20,886 nt of DNA. Origin: Bacillota bacterium. Lineage in GTDB: Bacteria > Bacillota > Desulfotomaculia > Desulfotomaculales > Desulfallaceae. The stretch covers positions 1-20,886 of the forward strand of contig JAEXOR010000009.1 in the NCBI GenBank assembly GCA_023439185.1. Reading direction: 5' to 3'. The notes beneath the pieces are model-generated. The model did not search any database. It was not told the DNA's origin and saw only the letters and a list, made by a program, of their open reading frames with translations. Shown one piece after another: positions 7,774 to 16,227 of the stretch. A program made the position numbers and the translations under genes. The first letter of the stretch is position 1; every line of letters starts with the position of its first letter.

Positions 7774-9120
7774 GTGAGGAATTACGAAGTAGAATATAAG
7801 AGCAAGCTGGTTACCGCAGATGAGGCGGTTAAAGTAGTTAAGTCAGGCGACTGGGTAGCCTATAGCCACTTTGTCACCACTCCACGGGTACTGGATGAAG
7901 CACTGGCCCGGCGTAAAGACGAACTGACTGATATAAAGATTAGAGGGGTTTGCTCACTTTACCCGGTGCAGGTTGCCTTCGCTGACCCGGACCAAAAGCA
8001 CTTTACTTATAACAGCGGATTTTTTAGCGGCCTGGACCGTAAATTACAAGACGATGGTTTGTCCTTTTATATACCAGGTCTATATGCTGAGTCCCCGGTG
8101 AATATCCGATTAGGTAATTCTCCCGCGATTAATGTAGCAATGATCGTGACTGCTCCTATGGATGAGCAAGGCTTTTTTAATTTCAGTTTGTCCAACTCGT
8201 ACGAGCGGTCTTTATGTGAAACAGCTCAAACCGTAATTGTGGAAGTTAACCAAAATGCACCCCGCTGTCTGGGTGGGGACCAGGAATGTGTTCACATTTC
8301 TGAAGTGGACTATATAGTCGAGGGAAGAAACGAGCCGCTATTTGAGATACCCGTACACCCATCTACCGAGGTGGATAAAAAAATTGCCGCCCTAATAGTA
8401 GAAGAAATTGAAGACGGTGCCTGTCTGCAGCTGGGTATTGGTGGAATGCCTAATACCATTGGCCAGATGCTGGCCGATTCCGATCTTAAGGATCTGGGTG
8501 TACACAGTGAAATGCTGTGCGGCTCTTTTGTGGATTTATATGAAAAAGGCATTATTACAGGAGCCAGGAAAACAATAGACCGTTTTAAAATGGCGTATAC
8601 TTTTGCAATGGGCGACGCCAGGCTGTACGAGTTCGTTCGTGATAACCCCGCCTGTGCCATTTACCCGGTTGATTATATTAATGACCCAGTAATTATTGCC
8701 CAAAATGACAAGCAAATTTCCATTAATAATGCTATTGAAATTGATTTATACGGCCAGGTAAGCTCTGAATCGGTAGGTTTTAGGCAAATCTCCGGAACCG
8801 GAGGCCAGTTTGACTTCACTTATGGTGCCTTTCGCTCCCGTGGCGGCAAGGCATTTATCTGCTTGAGTTCATCCAGGAAAATAAAAACTAAGCAAATATC
8901 CAGAATTGTGCCCACTATTACCCCCGGTAGTACCGTAACGGTGCCCAGAACGGTGATGCACTACGTAGCTACTGAGTATGGTAAGGCCAATTTAAAGGGC
9001 AAACCTACCTGGCAGCGGGCAGAGATGCTGATTAACCTGGCCCATCCTGATTACCGGGATGATCTGATTAAAGAAGCTGAAAAGATGAAGATATGGACCA
9101 GGACCAATAAAAGACTGTAA
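7774..9120 (+). CDS. Acetyl-CoA hydrolase/transferase family: acyl-CoA:acetate CoA-transferase
   Basis: This 448-residue protein belongs to the 4-hydroxybutyrate / butyryl-CoA:acetate CoA-transferase group. Visible motifs are GIGGMPNTIGQML (~residues 222-234), VHSEMLCGSFVDL with Glu246 as the probable catalytic glutamate, and the late glycine-rich SGTGGQFDFTYGAF (~343-356). The GTG start follows AAGGGGG by nine bases, and the gene begins 27 bases after the previous stop. In fatty-acid-oxidising anaerobes this enzyme activates butyrate or a similar acid with acetyl-CoA and releases acetate, which fits its place inside a beta-oxidation operon. Whether the true substrate is butyrate, 4-hydroxybutyrate, propionate or another short acid is not resolved. 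It is unrelated in layout to the two-subunit transferase at 3735-5523, so the locus has two independent activation systems. Confidence 0.87.
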   Translation: MRNYEVEYKSKLVTADEAVKVVKSGDWVAYSHFVTTPRVLDEALARRKDELTDIKIRGVCSLYPVQVAFADPDQKHFTYNSGFFSGLDRKLQDDGLSFYIPGLYAESPVNIRLGNSPAINVAMIVTAPMDEQGFFNFSLSNSYERSLCETAQTVIVEVNQNAPRCLGGDQECVHISEVDYIVEGRNEPLFEIPVHPSTEVDKKIAALIVEEIEDGACLQLGIGGMPNTIGQMLADSDLKDLGVHSEMLCGSFVDLYEKGIITGARKTIDRFKMAYTFAMGDARLYEFVRDNPACAIYPVDYINDPVIIAQNDKQISINNAIEIDLYGQVSSESVGFRQISGTGGQFDFTYGAFRSRGGKAFICLSSSRKIKTKQISRIVPTITPGSTVTVPRTVMHYVATEYGKANLKGKPTWQRAEMLINLAHPDYRDDLIKEAEKMKIWTRTNKRL

Positions 9121-9163
9121 TATCTGATTTTAAAATATTTACCTTAAAAGGGGTGTACCGTTA

Positions 9164-10033
9164 ATGGCCAGTTTTGAAGTAAAAAATGTTTGTATTATTG
9201 GTGCAGGCAACATGGGACACCAGATAGCTATTTCCGCGGCCATGGCCGGCTACAAAGTGTCCTGTACGGATATCAATCAAGAAATTTTAAAGAAGGCTGA
9301 AGATTTCGCCGATACTTACCTGCCCCAGCGAGTGGCCAAGGGAAAACTAACCGAGGGTGAGGCTAAGGCGGTTCGGGTCAGGTTATCTTTTACCGGTGAT
9401 TTAACAGAAGCGGCCAAGGACGCCGACCTGATAATCGAGGCTGCCATTGAAAAACTGGCACTAAAACGCAAAATATTTGCCGACCTGGACAAAATTTGCC
9501 CCCCTCATGCTATTTTAGCCACGAACAGCTCATATATTGTTAGTTCAAAAATTGCTGATGCAACCAGCCGCCCGTCGAAGGTGTGCAATATGCACTTCTT
9601 TAACCCGGCCCTGATAATGAAACTCGTGGAGGTAGTCAAGGGACTTCATGTGTCTGATGATACTGTAGAGATAGTAATGGATACATGTAAAAAAATGGGT
9701 AAGGTACCCGTGATGCTGCAAAAAGAAATATACGGCTTTTTGGTTAACCGGATCGTTGCAGCCATTAAAAACGAGGCGCTGTATATCCACGACATGGGAG
9801 TAGCCACTCCGAAAGATATCGATACTGCAGTGGTATACGCCTTAGGCCACCCGATGGGGCCGTTTAGACTGATGGATCTTACCGGCATTGACCTGTCTTA
9901 CTATGTTGCTACGGAGCGTTACCAGGAAACCGGCGATCCTAAATATAAGCCCTCCCCAATTGTTGTGGAAAAATTCGTCAAGAAAGAATGGGGACGCAAA
10001 ACGGGCAAGGGATTCTATGATTACTGCAAATGA
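9164..10033 (+). CDS. 3-hydroxyacyl-CoA dehydrogenase (3-hydroxybutyryl-CoA dehydrogenase type)
   Basis: This 289-residue NAD(P)-dependent enzyme oxidises 3-hydroxyacyl-CoA to 3-oxoacyl-CoA. The Rossmann motif GAGNMG is at residues 13-18. The catalytic His144 lies in the family motif MHFFNPA, preceded by the TNSSYIVSSKIA strand. The C-terminal dimer domain contains LGHPMGPFRLMDLTGID and ends in the usual GRKTGKGFYDY. The length is that of stand-alone Hbd/PaaH proteins, not of fused FadB proteins. The ATG follows AAGGGGTG. It sits between a CoA-transferase and a thiolase, 43 and 45 bases from its neighbours, supplying the third step of the beta-oxidation turn. Confidence 0.93.
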   Translation: MASFEVKNVCIIGAGNMGHQIAISAAMAGYKVSCTDINQEILKKAEDFADTYLPQRVAKGKLTEGEAKAVRVRLSFTGDLTEAAKDADLIIEAAIEKLALKRKIFADLDKICPPHAILATNSSYIVSSKIADATSRPSKVCNMHFFNPALIMKLVEVVKGLHVSDDTVEIVMDTCKKMGKVPVMLQKEIYGFLVNRIVAAIKNEALYIHDMGVATPKDIDTAVVYALGHPMGPFRLMDLTGIDLSYYVATERYQETGDPKYKPSPIVVEKFVKKEWGRKTGKGFYDYCK

Positions 10034-10078
10034 TTTACAAAATACAAGATAACCTGCCGAGAAGGGGGCTAATTATAA

Positions 10079-11263
10079 ATGAGGGAAGTTTACCTGGTTG
10101 AAGGAGTGCGCACGCCCATAGCTAAATCTGGCAAAAAATCATGGTTTACCAATGTCCGGGCGGATGATTTGGCCGCTACGGTAATAAATGAAGTTTTGAA
10201 CCGGGCGGACATCACGGGTAAAAAGAGAGAACAGGTAAAAGATGTTATTCTGGGCGGCACATGTTTAATGCAGGATATGGGTTCAAATATCGGCCGCTAT
10301 GCCACCATTATGGCCGGTTTGCCCTTTAGTGTCCCGGGGACCACGGTGGATCGCCTGTGCGGTTCCGGCCTGCAGGCCATTGCCAATGCCATTTCATCAA
10401 TAGCAATGGGCTGGTTTGATTTAATTATTGCCGGCGGGGTACAGCATATGACCCACGTGCCGCTGGGAGCGGGTGCCAGCCCCAACCCCGGGCTGGGGGA
10501 AATTACCGACCCCAATATGGTACAGATGGGCTACACAGCGGAAATGGTTGCCAGGCGCTACAACATTAACCGGGAGAAGCAGGACCAGATGGCCGTTGAG
10601 AGTCATGCCAAGGCTCATAAAGCTACCGAAGAAGGCTTATTTAAGGACGAAATACTACCCATTGAAGCGGATGTGCCCACCGGGGACGGTGGCACCCAAA
10701 AAATGCTGGTAACACGTGACCAGGGCATTCGGCCCGGCACTACTATGGAATCGCTGGCCAAGCTAAAGCCGGTATTTATGGACGATGAACTGGCCACCGT
10801 TACGGCCGGTAACTCCAGTCAGACCAATGACGCTGCTGCTGCTGTTCTGGTGGCCAGTAAGGAAAAAGTACATGAGCTGGGTTTAAAACCCAAGATGAAA
10901 CTGGTGGCATACGGCGTTATCGGCGTGGATCCCGTGGTTATGGGTATCGGCCCCGCTGTGGCTATTCCCAAAGCGCTAAAACAAGCAGGGATGACCGTAG
11001 ACCAAATTGATTTATGGGAAATTAACGAGGCTTTTGCTTCCCAGGCTGTTTACTGTACCGAAGAATTAGGTATAAGAAACCATCCGCTGCTTAACCCGCG
11101 CGGCAGTGGTATTGCACTGGGACACCCCCTGGGCTGCACCGGGGCACGCATTGCCACCACACTAATGCATGAAATGCCGTACTATAACGCCAAATACGCG
11201 GTGGAAAGCATGTGCATCGGTCACGGCCAGGGTGCTGCGGCGATCTGGGAGTGGGTTGGTTAA
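10079..11263 (+). CDS. Acetyl-CoA C-acyltransferase (thiolase, FadA/Thl type)
   Basis: This 394-residue thiolase cleaves 3-oxoacyl-CoA with CoA to give acetyl-CoA and a shortened acyl-CoA. All three catalytic elements are present: the nucleophile Cys94 in DRLCGSGLQA, His349 in GHPLGCTGAR and the second cysteine Cys379 in MCIGHGQGAA. The ATG follows AAGGGGG. It closes a full beta-oxidation set with the neighbouring dehydrogenases and hydratase. It is a standard bacterial degradative/biosynthetic thiolase and is clearly different from the second thiolase-like gene at 13397, which has the SCP-x/archaeal active-site pattern. Chain-length preference cannot be judged. Confidence 0.93.
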   Translation: MREVYLVEGVRTPIAKSGKKSWFTNVRADDLAATVINEVLNRADITGKKREQVKDVILGGTCLMQDMGSNIGRYATIMAGLPFSVPGTTVDRLCGSGLQAIANAISSIAMGWFDLIIAGGVQHMTHVPLGAGASPNPGLGEITDPNMVQMGYTAEMVARRYNINREKQDQMAVESHAKAHKATEEGLFKDEILPIEADVPTGDGGTQKMLVTRDQGIRPGTTMESLAKLKPVFMDDELATVTAGNSSQTNDAAAAVLVASKEKVHELGLKPKMKLVAYGVIGVDPVVMGIGPAVAIPKALKQAGMTVDQIDLWEINEAFASQAVYCTEELGIRNHPLLNPRGSGIALGHPLGCTGARIATTLMHEMPYYNAKYAVESMCIGHGQGAAAIWEWVG

Positions 11264-11334
11264 ACATAATTGTTCAATCGGTAGGTTTTATAGAAAGGTT
11301 CATATTCTAATCAGTTTACAAGGAAGGGATCCGT

Positions 11335-12114
11335 ATGGAATATCAAAATTTATTACTCGAAAAAGACGGCCACATTGCCATCATTACTTTGAACCGTCCG
11401 GAAGTACGTAATGCCATGGACCCCCGTACCTGGATGGAGATCCGTGGCGCCGCGCGGGAATGCCGTTTTGATAAAGAGGTGCGCGTGGTAATCATCACCG
11501 GTGCGGGTGGTAAAGCATTTGCATCCGGGGCAGATATCCGCTCTTTAAGGGAACGCGAAACTCTGGAGGTATTGAAAAGTGAAGCCCAGGAATCGCTTAA
11601 CGATGTGGAAAACCTGGATAAGCCCGTAATTATCGCCATTGATGGCTTTGCCCTGGGTGCTGGGTGTGAGCTGGCTTTGGCCGGTGATATCCGGATCGCC
11701 ACCGGCCGTTCCAAGTTAGGGCAGCCCGAAGTCAATCTGGGCATCATCCCCGGGGCGGGTGGCACTCAGAGGCTGCAGAGAGTCGTGGGTGTGGGTAAGG
11801 CTAAAGAACTGATCTTTACCGGCGATATCATCAGCGCTCAGGAAGCCAAGGAAATCGGTCTCTTGAATAAAGTGGTTGAGCAGCCCGAAGAGTTGCTGCC
11901 GGCCGCTAAAGAAATGGCGCAAAAAATAATTGCCAACGGGCCGATGGCTGTTAGCCTGGCTAAGACAGCTATAAATGTCGGTGCCAATACTGATATTAAC
12001 TCGGGGCTGCTATTTGAAAAATTTGCTCAGGTGATTGCTTTTTCTACTAATGATCGTATCGAAGGTACTACGGCCTTTTTGGAAAAACGAAAGCCCGATT
12101 TTCAGGGTAAATAA
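11335..12114 (+). CDS. Enoyl-CoA hydratase (crotonase family)
   Basis: This 259-residue crotonase-fold protein adds water to a 2-enoyl-CoA. The oxyanion-hole segments are visible as KAFASGADIRSL (~60-71) and DGFALGAGCELALAGD (~103-118). The two acid residues needed for hydration are in place, Glu112 (GAGCELA) and Glu132 (LGQPEVNLGI), so it is a hydratase rather than an isomerase or a glutamate-less relative. The ATG follows GGAAGGG. The 71-base gap before it and the 97-base gap after it are the widest inside the operon. No terminator or convincing promoter lies in either gap. It supplies the second step of the beta-oxidation turn. Confidence 0.92.
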   Translation: MEYQNLLLEKDGHIAIITLNRPEVRNAMDPRTWMEIRGAARECRFDKEVRVVIITGAGGKAFASGADIRSLRERETLEVLKSEAQESLNDVENLDKPVIIAIDGFALGAGCELALAGDIRIATGRSKLGQPEVNLGIIPGAGGTQRLQRVVGVGKAKELIFTGDIISAQEAKEIGLLNKVVEQPEELLPAAKEMAQKIIANGPMAVSLAKTAINVGANTDINSGLLFEKFAQVIAFSTNDRIEGTTAFLEKRKPDFQGK

Positions 12115-12211
12115 GGAGGCCAACGGTTTTCGCTGAAGACAGCTTAGATTTTCATAAAGAATTACGGTTTAGCAACCGGTTTCAAAACGAGTTTAAGGGG
12201 AGGGTTTTGCC

Positions 12212-13366
12212 ATGGATTTCAGCCTGTCTGATGAAATGAGAGATATGAAGCGCACTATCCGGGATTTCGTTGATCATGGAGTTGAACCCTGCGCGCAGCA
12301 GATCGAAGAGGAAGACCGTATACCCCAACATTTGATTGACCAAGCCAGGGAAATGGGCCTTTTTGGAATGAGCATCCCTGAAGAATACGGCGGCCTGGGT
12401 ATAAATATGGTGGAAAAGTGCCTGCTGCTGGAGGAACTGGGCCGGGCCAATATGAGTTTTACCACTCTAATCGGGGCCCACACGGGCATCGGCAGCACTG
12501 GTATTGTGGAACTGGCCAGTGATGAATTAAAGAAAAAATACCTGCCGGACCTGGCCAGTGGTAAAAAAATAGGGGCCTTTGCCCTCACTGAGCCCGATTC
12601 CGGCTCGGACGCGACCAATATGAAAACCACCGCTGTTTTAAAGGGTGATCAATGGATCTTAAACGGCATGAAACATTTTATTACCAATGCCCCCGAGGCC
12701 GAGGTGTTTACCGTGATTGCCGTAACTGACAAGGAAAAAGGAGCCCGGGGCGGCTTTACCGCCTTTATTGTGGAAAAAGATTTTCCCGGCTTTTCTATTG
12801 GTACTATTGAAAAGAAGATGGGTCTGCGCGGCTCGCACACTTCGGAAGTTATTTTTGAGGACTGTGAGGTGCCCAGGGAAAATGTGTTGGGGGCAGAAGG
12901 CAAGGGTTATGCCAGTGCGCTTAGAATACTTGGCAAAGGGCGGGTAGCCCTGGGTGCCCGTTGCGTGGGCGCTTGTGATAAGTTAGTTGAATTATCGGCG
13001 AAATATGCTCAACAGCGCGTTCAGTTTGGCCAGCCCATTGCCAGTTTTCAGGCTGTCCAGTGGATGCTGGCCGAAATGGCCACGGATACCGAAGCTGCCC
13101 GGGCGCTTACCTACAGGGTGGCCTGGATGGTGGATCAAAATATGCCGGTAATCAAAGAAGGTCCGATGGTAAAACTATTTGCTTCGGAAGCCCTGGGCAG
13201 AGTGGTCGACAAGGCAGTCCAGGTACACGGGGGCATGGGTTATATGAAGGAATTTCCGGTGGAGCGTTTTTACCGTGATGCCAGGCTCACCCGCATCTAT
13301 GAAGGGACCAATGAAATACAGCGTATGGTGATAGCCGTCAGACTGCTCAAAGAAATGGAAATATAA
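12212..13366 (+). CDS. Short-chain acyl-CoA dehydrogenase (butyryl-CoA dehydrogenase type)
   Basis: This 384-residue flavoprotein has the standard three-domain acyl-CoA dehydrogenase layout. The motif ALTEPDSGSDATNMKT (~residues 126-141) is the first flavin/substrate signature. HGGMGYMKEFPVERFYRD and IYEGTNEIQ form the second, with Glu364 as catalytic base. Length and motifs are those of the SCAD/butyryl-CoA dehydrogenase group. The ATG follows GGGGAGGG at a good distance. It is the second dehydrogenase of the operon besides the long-form enzyme at 5908. The pair could serve successive oxidations of different chain lengths or of a branched and a straight intermediate (inference). No etfAB genes are next to it. 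Confidence 0.92.
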   Translation: MDFSLSDEMRDMKRTIRDFVDHGVEPCAQQIEEEDRIPQHLIDQAREMGLFGMSIPEEYGGLGINMVEKCLLLEELGRANMSFTTLIGAHTGIGSTGIVELASDELKKKYLPDLASGKKIGAFALTEPDSGSDATNMKTTAVLKGDQWILNGMKHFITNAPEAEVFTVIAVTDKEKGARGGFTAFIVEKDFPGFSIGTIEKKMGLRGSHTSEVIFEDCEVPRENVLGAEGKGYASALRILGKGRVALGARCVGACDKLVELSAKYAQQRVQFGQPIASFQAVQWMLAEMATDTEAARALTYRVAWMVDQNMPVIKEGPMVKLFASEALGRVVDKAVQVHGGMGYMKEFPVERFYRDARLTRIYEGTNEIQRMVIAVRLLKEMEI

Positions 13367-13396
13367 GCTGCATAGCCAGAAAGAAGGTGAGGCTGG

Positions 13397-14575
13397 GTGG
13401 AAAGTGTTGCCATTATTGGTGCCGGGCAAACCCGGTACGGCGATTTTCCCGGTAAGGGTGTCAAAGAACTGTTTGCAGAAGCATATTTGGAAATGCTGTG
13501 CAGCGTGGATCGAGGTCTGGAGCCGCAGCGGATTAAGGCTGCTTACATAGGCAGTCTAAGCGCCGGCAGTGGATTTCAACTGGGGCAGCTGGCCCCGCTG
13601 CTTATGGGCCATGTTGGTTTGCCCCACGCGAATGCGGTAAGAATAGAAAATGCCTGTGCCTCGGGGGGGTACGCGTTATATAACGCCGCCTGCGCGGTGG
13701 CCTCAGGTAAATTTGACCTGGTTCTGGCTGCAGGGGTGGAAAAAATGCGGGACGTTTCTTCCAGCAAAGGCCGGTATTGGCTTGGTGTATCCGGAGACAC
13801 GGAATTTGAGCGTCTGGCCGGGTCTACCTTTGCAGGCATCTATGCCCTGATGGCGGCCAGGTACATGCATGAATACGAATTAAAAAGAGAGCACCTTTCC
13901 ATGGTAGCGGTAAAAAACCACCGCCACGCGGTGGCCAACCCCAAGGCACAATTCCGCAAGGAAATTACCATTGAGCAGGCCATGAAGGGAGTCCCCGTAG
14001 CCCATCCTTTTAACGTATGGGACTGCAGCCCCACTACCGACGGTGCGGCGGTGGTGTTGCTTTGTAACGCTAAAATTGCCGGAGATTTTACTGATCAGCC
14101 GGTTTATCTCAAAGGATTCGGGGCAGCCAGCGATTACCTGGCCATCCACGACAGGGACAGTGTAACCAGGCTGCTGGCCACCCGCAAAGCTGCCGCGGAA
14201 GCCTACCAACAGGCCGGTGTTGGGCCCAAGGACATTGATTTCGCCGAGGTGCATGACTGTTTTACCATTGCCGAGATCCTTGCTTATGCTGACCTGGGCT
14301 TTGCCGAGGAAGGGCGGGCCCAATACTTGCTGGAGCAAGGCGTGACACAGCGGGACGGCAAATTGCCGGTTAATAACAGCGGCGGGTTAAAGGCCAAGGG
14401 GCATCCCATTGGCGCCACCGGTTGCGGTATGGCCTGTGAGGTTTTCAAACAGCTGCGGGATGAGGCTCAGGAGCCTGCCCGGCAGATCAAAAACGCCAGG
14501 TATGCTTTATCTCACAATGTAGGTGGTTCAGGCGGAACAGCCGCGGTATTTATCTACCAGAGGGGGGATGCCTGA
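13397..14575 (+). CDS. SCP-x/archaeal-type thiolase, partner of DUF35 protein
   Basis: This 392-residue thiolase-fold protein is of the subfamily that works with DUF35 zinc-ribbon/OB partners. It keeps the nucleophile Cys87 in ENACASGGYAL, His286 in VHDCF and His336 in KAKGHPIGATG. At the C-terminus it has NVGGSGGTAAVF where classical thiolases carry a second catalytic cysteine, a known feature of archaeal acetoacetyl-CoA thiolases and SCP-x relatives. Members of this group include archaeal thiolases complexed with HMG-CoA synthase, BbsB of anaerobic toluene breakdown and Ltp2-type retro-aldolases. The retained cysteine favours thiolase over aldolase chemistry. The GTG start follows GAAGGTGAGG. 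Its stop overlaps the ATG of the next gene by one base (TGATG), implying translational coupling to the HMG-CoA-synthase-like partner. Confidence 0.85.
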   Translation: MESVAIIGAGQTRYGDFPGKGVKELFAEAYLEMLCSVDRGLEPQRIKAAYIGSLSAGSGFQLGQLAPLLMGHVGLPHANAVRIENACASGGYALYNAACAVASGKFDLVLAAGVEKMRDVSSSKGRYWLGVSGDTEFERLAGSTFAGIYALMAARYMHEYELKREHLSMVAVKNHRHAVANPKAQFRKEITIEQAMKGVPVAHPFNVWDCSPTTDGAAVVLLCNAKIAGDFTDQPVYLKGFGAASDYLAIHDRDSVTRLLATRKAAAEAYQQAGVGPKDIDFAEVHDCFTIAEILAYADLGFAEEGRAQYLLEQGVTQRDGKLPVNNSGGLKAKGHPIGATGCGMACEVFKQLRDEAQEPARQIKNARYALSHNVGGSGGTAAVFIYQRGDA

Positions 14576-15582
14576 TGACTAAGAGTATTATATCTTACGG
14601 AGTTTATCTGCCCTGCCTGCGGATTAAAAAGGATGAATACGTAAACGCCTTGGGCAGCTGCTCTGCAGCTATACGGGAAAAAACTGTCATGGACATAGAC
14701 GAGGACATCATTTCGATGGCTGTGGCGGCGGCCCGGGATGCTCTGGCTGGCCTGGATATTTCCAGGGTGGGCGTATTAACCCTGGCATCCACACATTTCC
14801 CTTACCAGGAAAAAGAGATGGCGGGCACAATGGTGGAGGCGCTGGGATTAGCTAATCATGTTTTAACATCCCAACATGCCAATTCCACCATGTCAGGCAC
14901 ACAAGCCATCCTTTCAGCGCTGGGCTTGTTGGAGCAGACTCAGCAGTCCTATGCGCTGGCGGTTATCTCCGATGCGCCCTCCTCCGCGGCGCATGTGGAT
15001 ATGGAGCATGGCTTTGGTGCCGGTGCATGCGCCTTTGTGCTGGCCAAGGATGAGCCGGGCCTGGCTTTTGAGGGGGTTTATGCCTGCTCAAGTGAAGCTA
15101 TGGGCCTGCGCTACCGGTTGCCCGGGGAAACTGATATCAGGGATATTGGTGTAAAAACGTATGCTACCCAGGATTTTAATGAAACGGTCAAGGCTGCAAT
15201 GGTAGGCTTAGTGGACAAAATGGGACGTCCTCTGGCGGATTATAGCCATGTAGTTCTGCATCAGAACGATGCTAAAGCTGCTGCGGCTCTGGCTAAAAAG
15301 TTGGGCTGCGGCAAAGACCAAATAACCGGGGGACAGGTTTTCGCCCAAGTGGGGGATACCGGGGCCTGTTCATCACTATTGGGACTTTGCAAGGTATTGG
15401 AGACAGCTGCTGACGGAGACAGCGTAATTGTATGTTCCTACGGCTCCGGTTCAGGTAGCCAAGCATTGAGTTTTAGATTAAATAATGCGCTGGCGTCACA
15501 AACCAAACCCTGGCGGGCGGCGTTTGAATATAAAAGATATATCAACTATGTGCAATATCTTAAACTGAAAAGAAATATCTGA
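14575..15582 (+). CDS. HMG-CoA-synthase-like protein lacking catalytic Cys and Glu
   Basis: This 335-residue thiolase-superfamily protein resembles archaeal 3-hydroxy-3-methylglutaryl-CoA synthase. The C-terminal half fits well: VVLHQND (His229, archaeal HQPN), then GDTGACSSLLGLCKVLE and VCSYGSGSGSQALSF, matching the archaeal GNTYSG..LLGL and SFGSGAGSDAF blocks. In the N-terminal half, the archaeal nucleophile segment ACKAGT aligns with STMSGT, putting Thr105 where the cysteine belongs. The segment GSESHPY aligns with ASTHFPY, putting Thr73 at the catalytic glutamate. These alignments were made by eye from remembered archaeal motifs. If right, the protein cannot carry out normal synthase acyl transfer. 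Its start overlaps the thiolase stop and its own stop overlaps the ribosome site of the DUF35 gene, so the three are co-made. It may be a structural bridge as in the archaeal complex, or have another activity. Confidence 0.75.
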   Translation: MTKSIISYGVYLPCLRIKKDEYVNALGSCSAAIREKTVMDIDEDIISMAVAAARDALAGLDISRVGVLTLASTHFPYQEKEMAGTMVEALGLANHVLTSQHANSTMSGTQAILSALGLLEQTQQSYALAVISDAPSSAAHVDMEHGFGAGACAFVLAKDEPGLAFEGVYACSSEAMGLRYRLPGETDIRDIGVKTYATQDFNETVKAAMVGLVDKMGRPLADYSHVVLHQNDAKAAAALAKKLGCGKDQITGGQVFAQVGDTGACSSLLGLCKVLETAADGDSVIVCSYGSGSGSQALSFRLNNALASQTKPWRAAFEYKRYINYVQYLKLKRNI

Positions 15583-15591
15583 GGTGATTAA

Positions 15592-16008
15592 ATGGGCGCG
15601 CATATATCCATTCCCATGTACCAAAGGGCGGTGCCCCAGCGCTACAGACTAATTGGTAAGCGCTGCCGGGCCTGTGGCAAAATTAATTTTCCTCCCAAGG
15701 CAGTATGCAAATATTGCTGCAAGGGCAGTGAATTTGAAGATGTCCAGCTTAGCGGCAGGGGCACGATATATTCATATACCGTGATAGCCGGGGGTGGCGC
15801 CCCGCCTGAATTCGCGGCCGAGGCCCGGTGCAAAGGCAGTTATCCTGTGGCGGTTGTTGAATTGGAAGAAGGCCCCAGAGTGATAGCCCAGCTGGTTACC
15901 CCCCCGGAAGAGAGCCTTACCATTGGTATGCCGGTTAAGGGAGTATTTAGAAAAATATATGAAGAAGAAGGGGTAATCCGATACGGATTTAAATTCAGCC
16001 CGGCATAA
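15592..16008 (+). CDS. DUF35 zinc-ribbon / OB-fold acyl-CoA-associated protein
   Basis: This 138-residue protein has an N-terminal zinc ribbon with CxxC pairs Cys25/Cys28 (RCRACGK) and Cys39/Cys42 (VCKYCC), followed by an OB-fold domain (GRGTIYSYTVIAGGG ... PRVIAQLV). This is the DUF35 (OB_aCoA_assoc) architecture found as an obligate small subunit of archaeal thiolase/HMG-CoA synthase, of BbsAB thiolase and of Ltp2-type aldolases. There it binds CoA or shields the shared active-site tunnel. The ATG follows GAGGTGA, which overlaps the stop of the upstream gene. It ends the operon, and a terminator lies about 60 bases downstream. An unrelated nucleic-acid-binding role is unlikely given its partners. 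Confidence 0.88.
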   Translation: MGAHISIPMYQRAVPQRYRLIGKRCRACGKINFPPKAVCKYCCKGSEFEDVQLSGRGTIYSYTVIAGGGAPPEFAAEARCKGSYPVAVVELEEGPRVIAQLVTPPEESLTIGMPVKGVFRKIYEEEGVIRYGFKFSPA

Positions 16009-16069
16009 AAGCTGTTCTATCGCTGGTGGGATAAAATTAATGCTGGATTAAAAAGAATAATAAATATTA

Positions 16070-16101
16070 TTAAAGCCGGCATCATATAGTGCCGGCTTTA
16101 A
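16070..16101 (+). terminator. Hairpin terminator of the beta-oxidation operon
   Basis: A perfect 12-base-pair stem (TTAAAGCCGGCA with TGCCGGCTTTAA) and an eight-base loop lie 62 bases after the DUF35 gene. The AAA/TTT flanks are inside the stem, so it could work in both directions. Confidence 0.75.
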
Positions 16102-16227
16102 CCAATCCCATTGCCTTATTCGCCCGGCCGGCTGGTGCGTAAAATATGCAAAGAAGAAGCGCCTTAATTGCCCTATAGCTAAATTTACAAACTGAATAAT
16201 TCATTGCAGGGGTTTATCTAACCACTC

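Noticed and set aside
13880..14338. 152-codon minus-strand frame opposite the second thiolase
   Set aside because: It is opposite conserved thiolase active-site segments, and there is no independent support.
5908..16008. Benzylsuccinate (bbs) beta-oxidation operon
   Set aside because: A thiolase-DUF35 pair is shared, but the bbs hallmarks (type III CoA-transferase BbsEF and short-chain dehydrogenase pair BbsCD) are absent. The hydroxyacyl dehydrogenase here is of the Hbd type.
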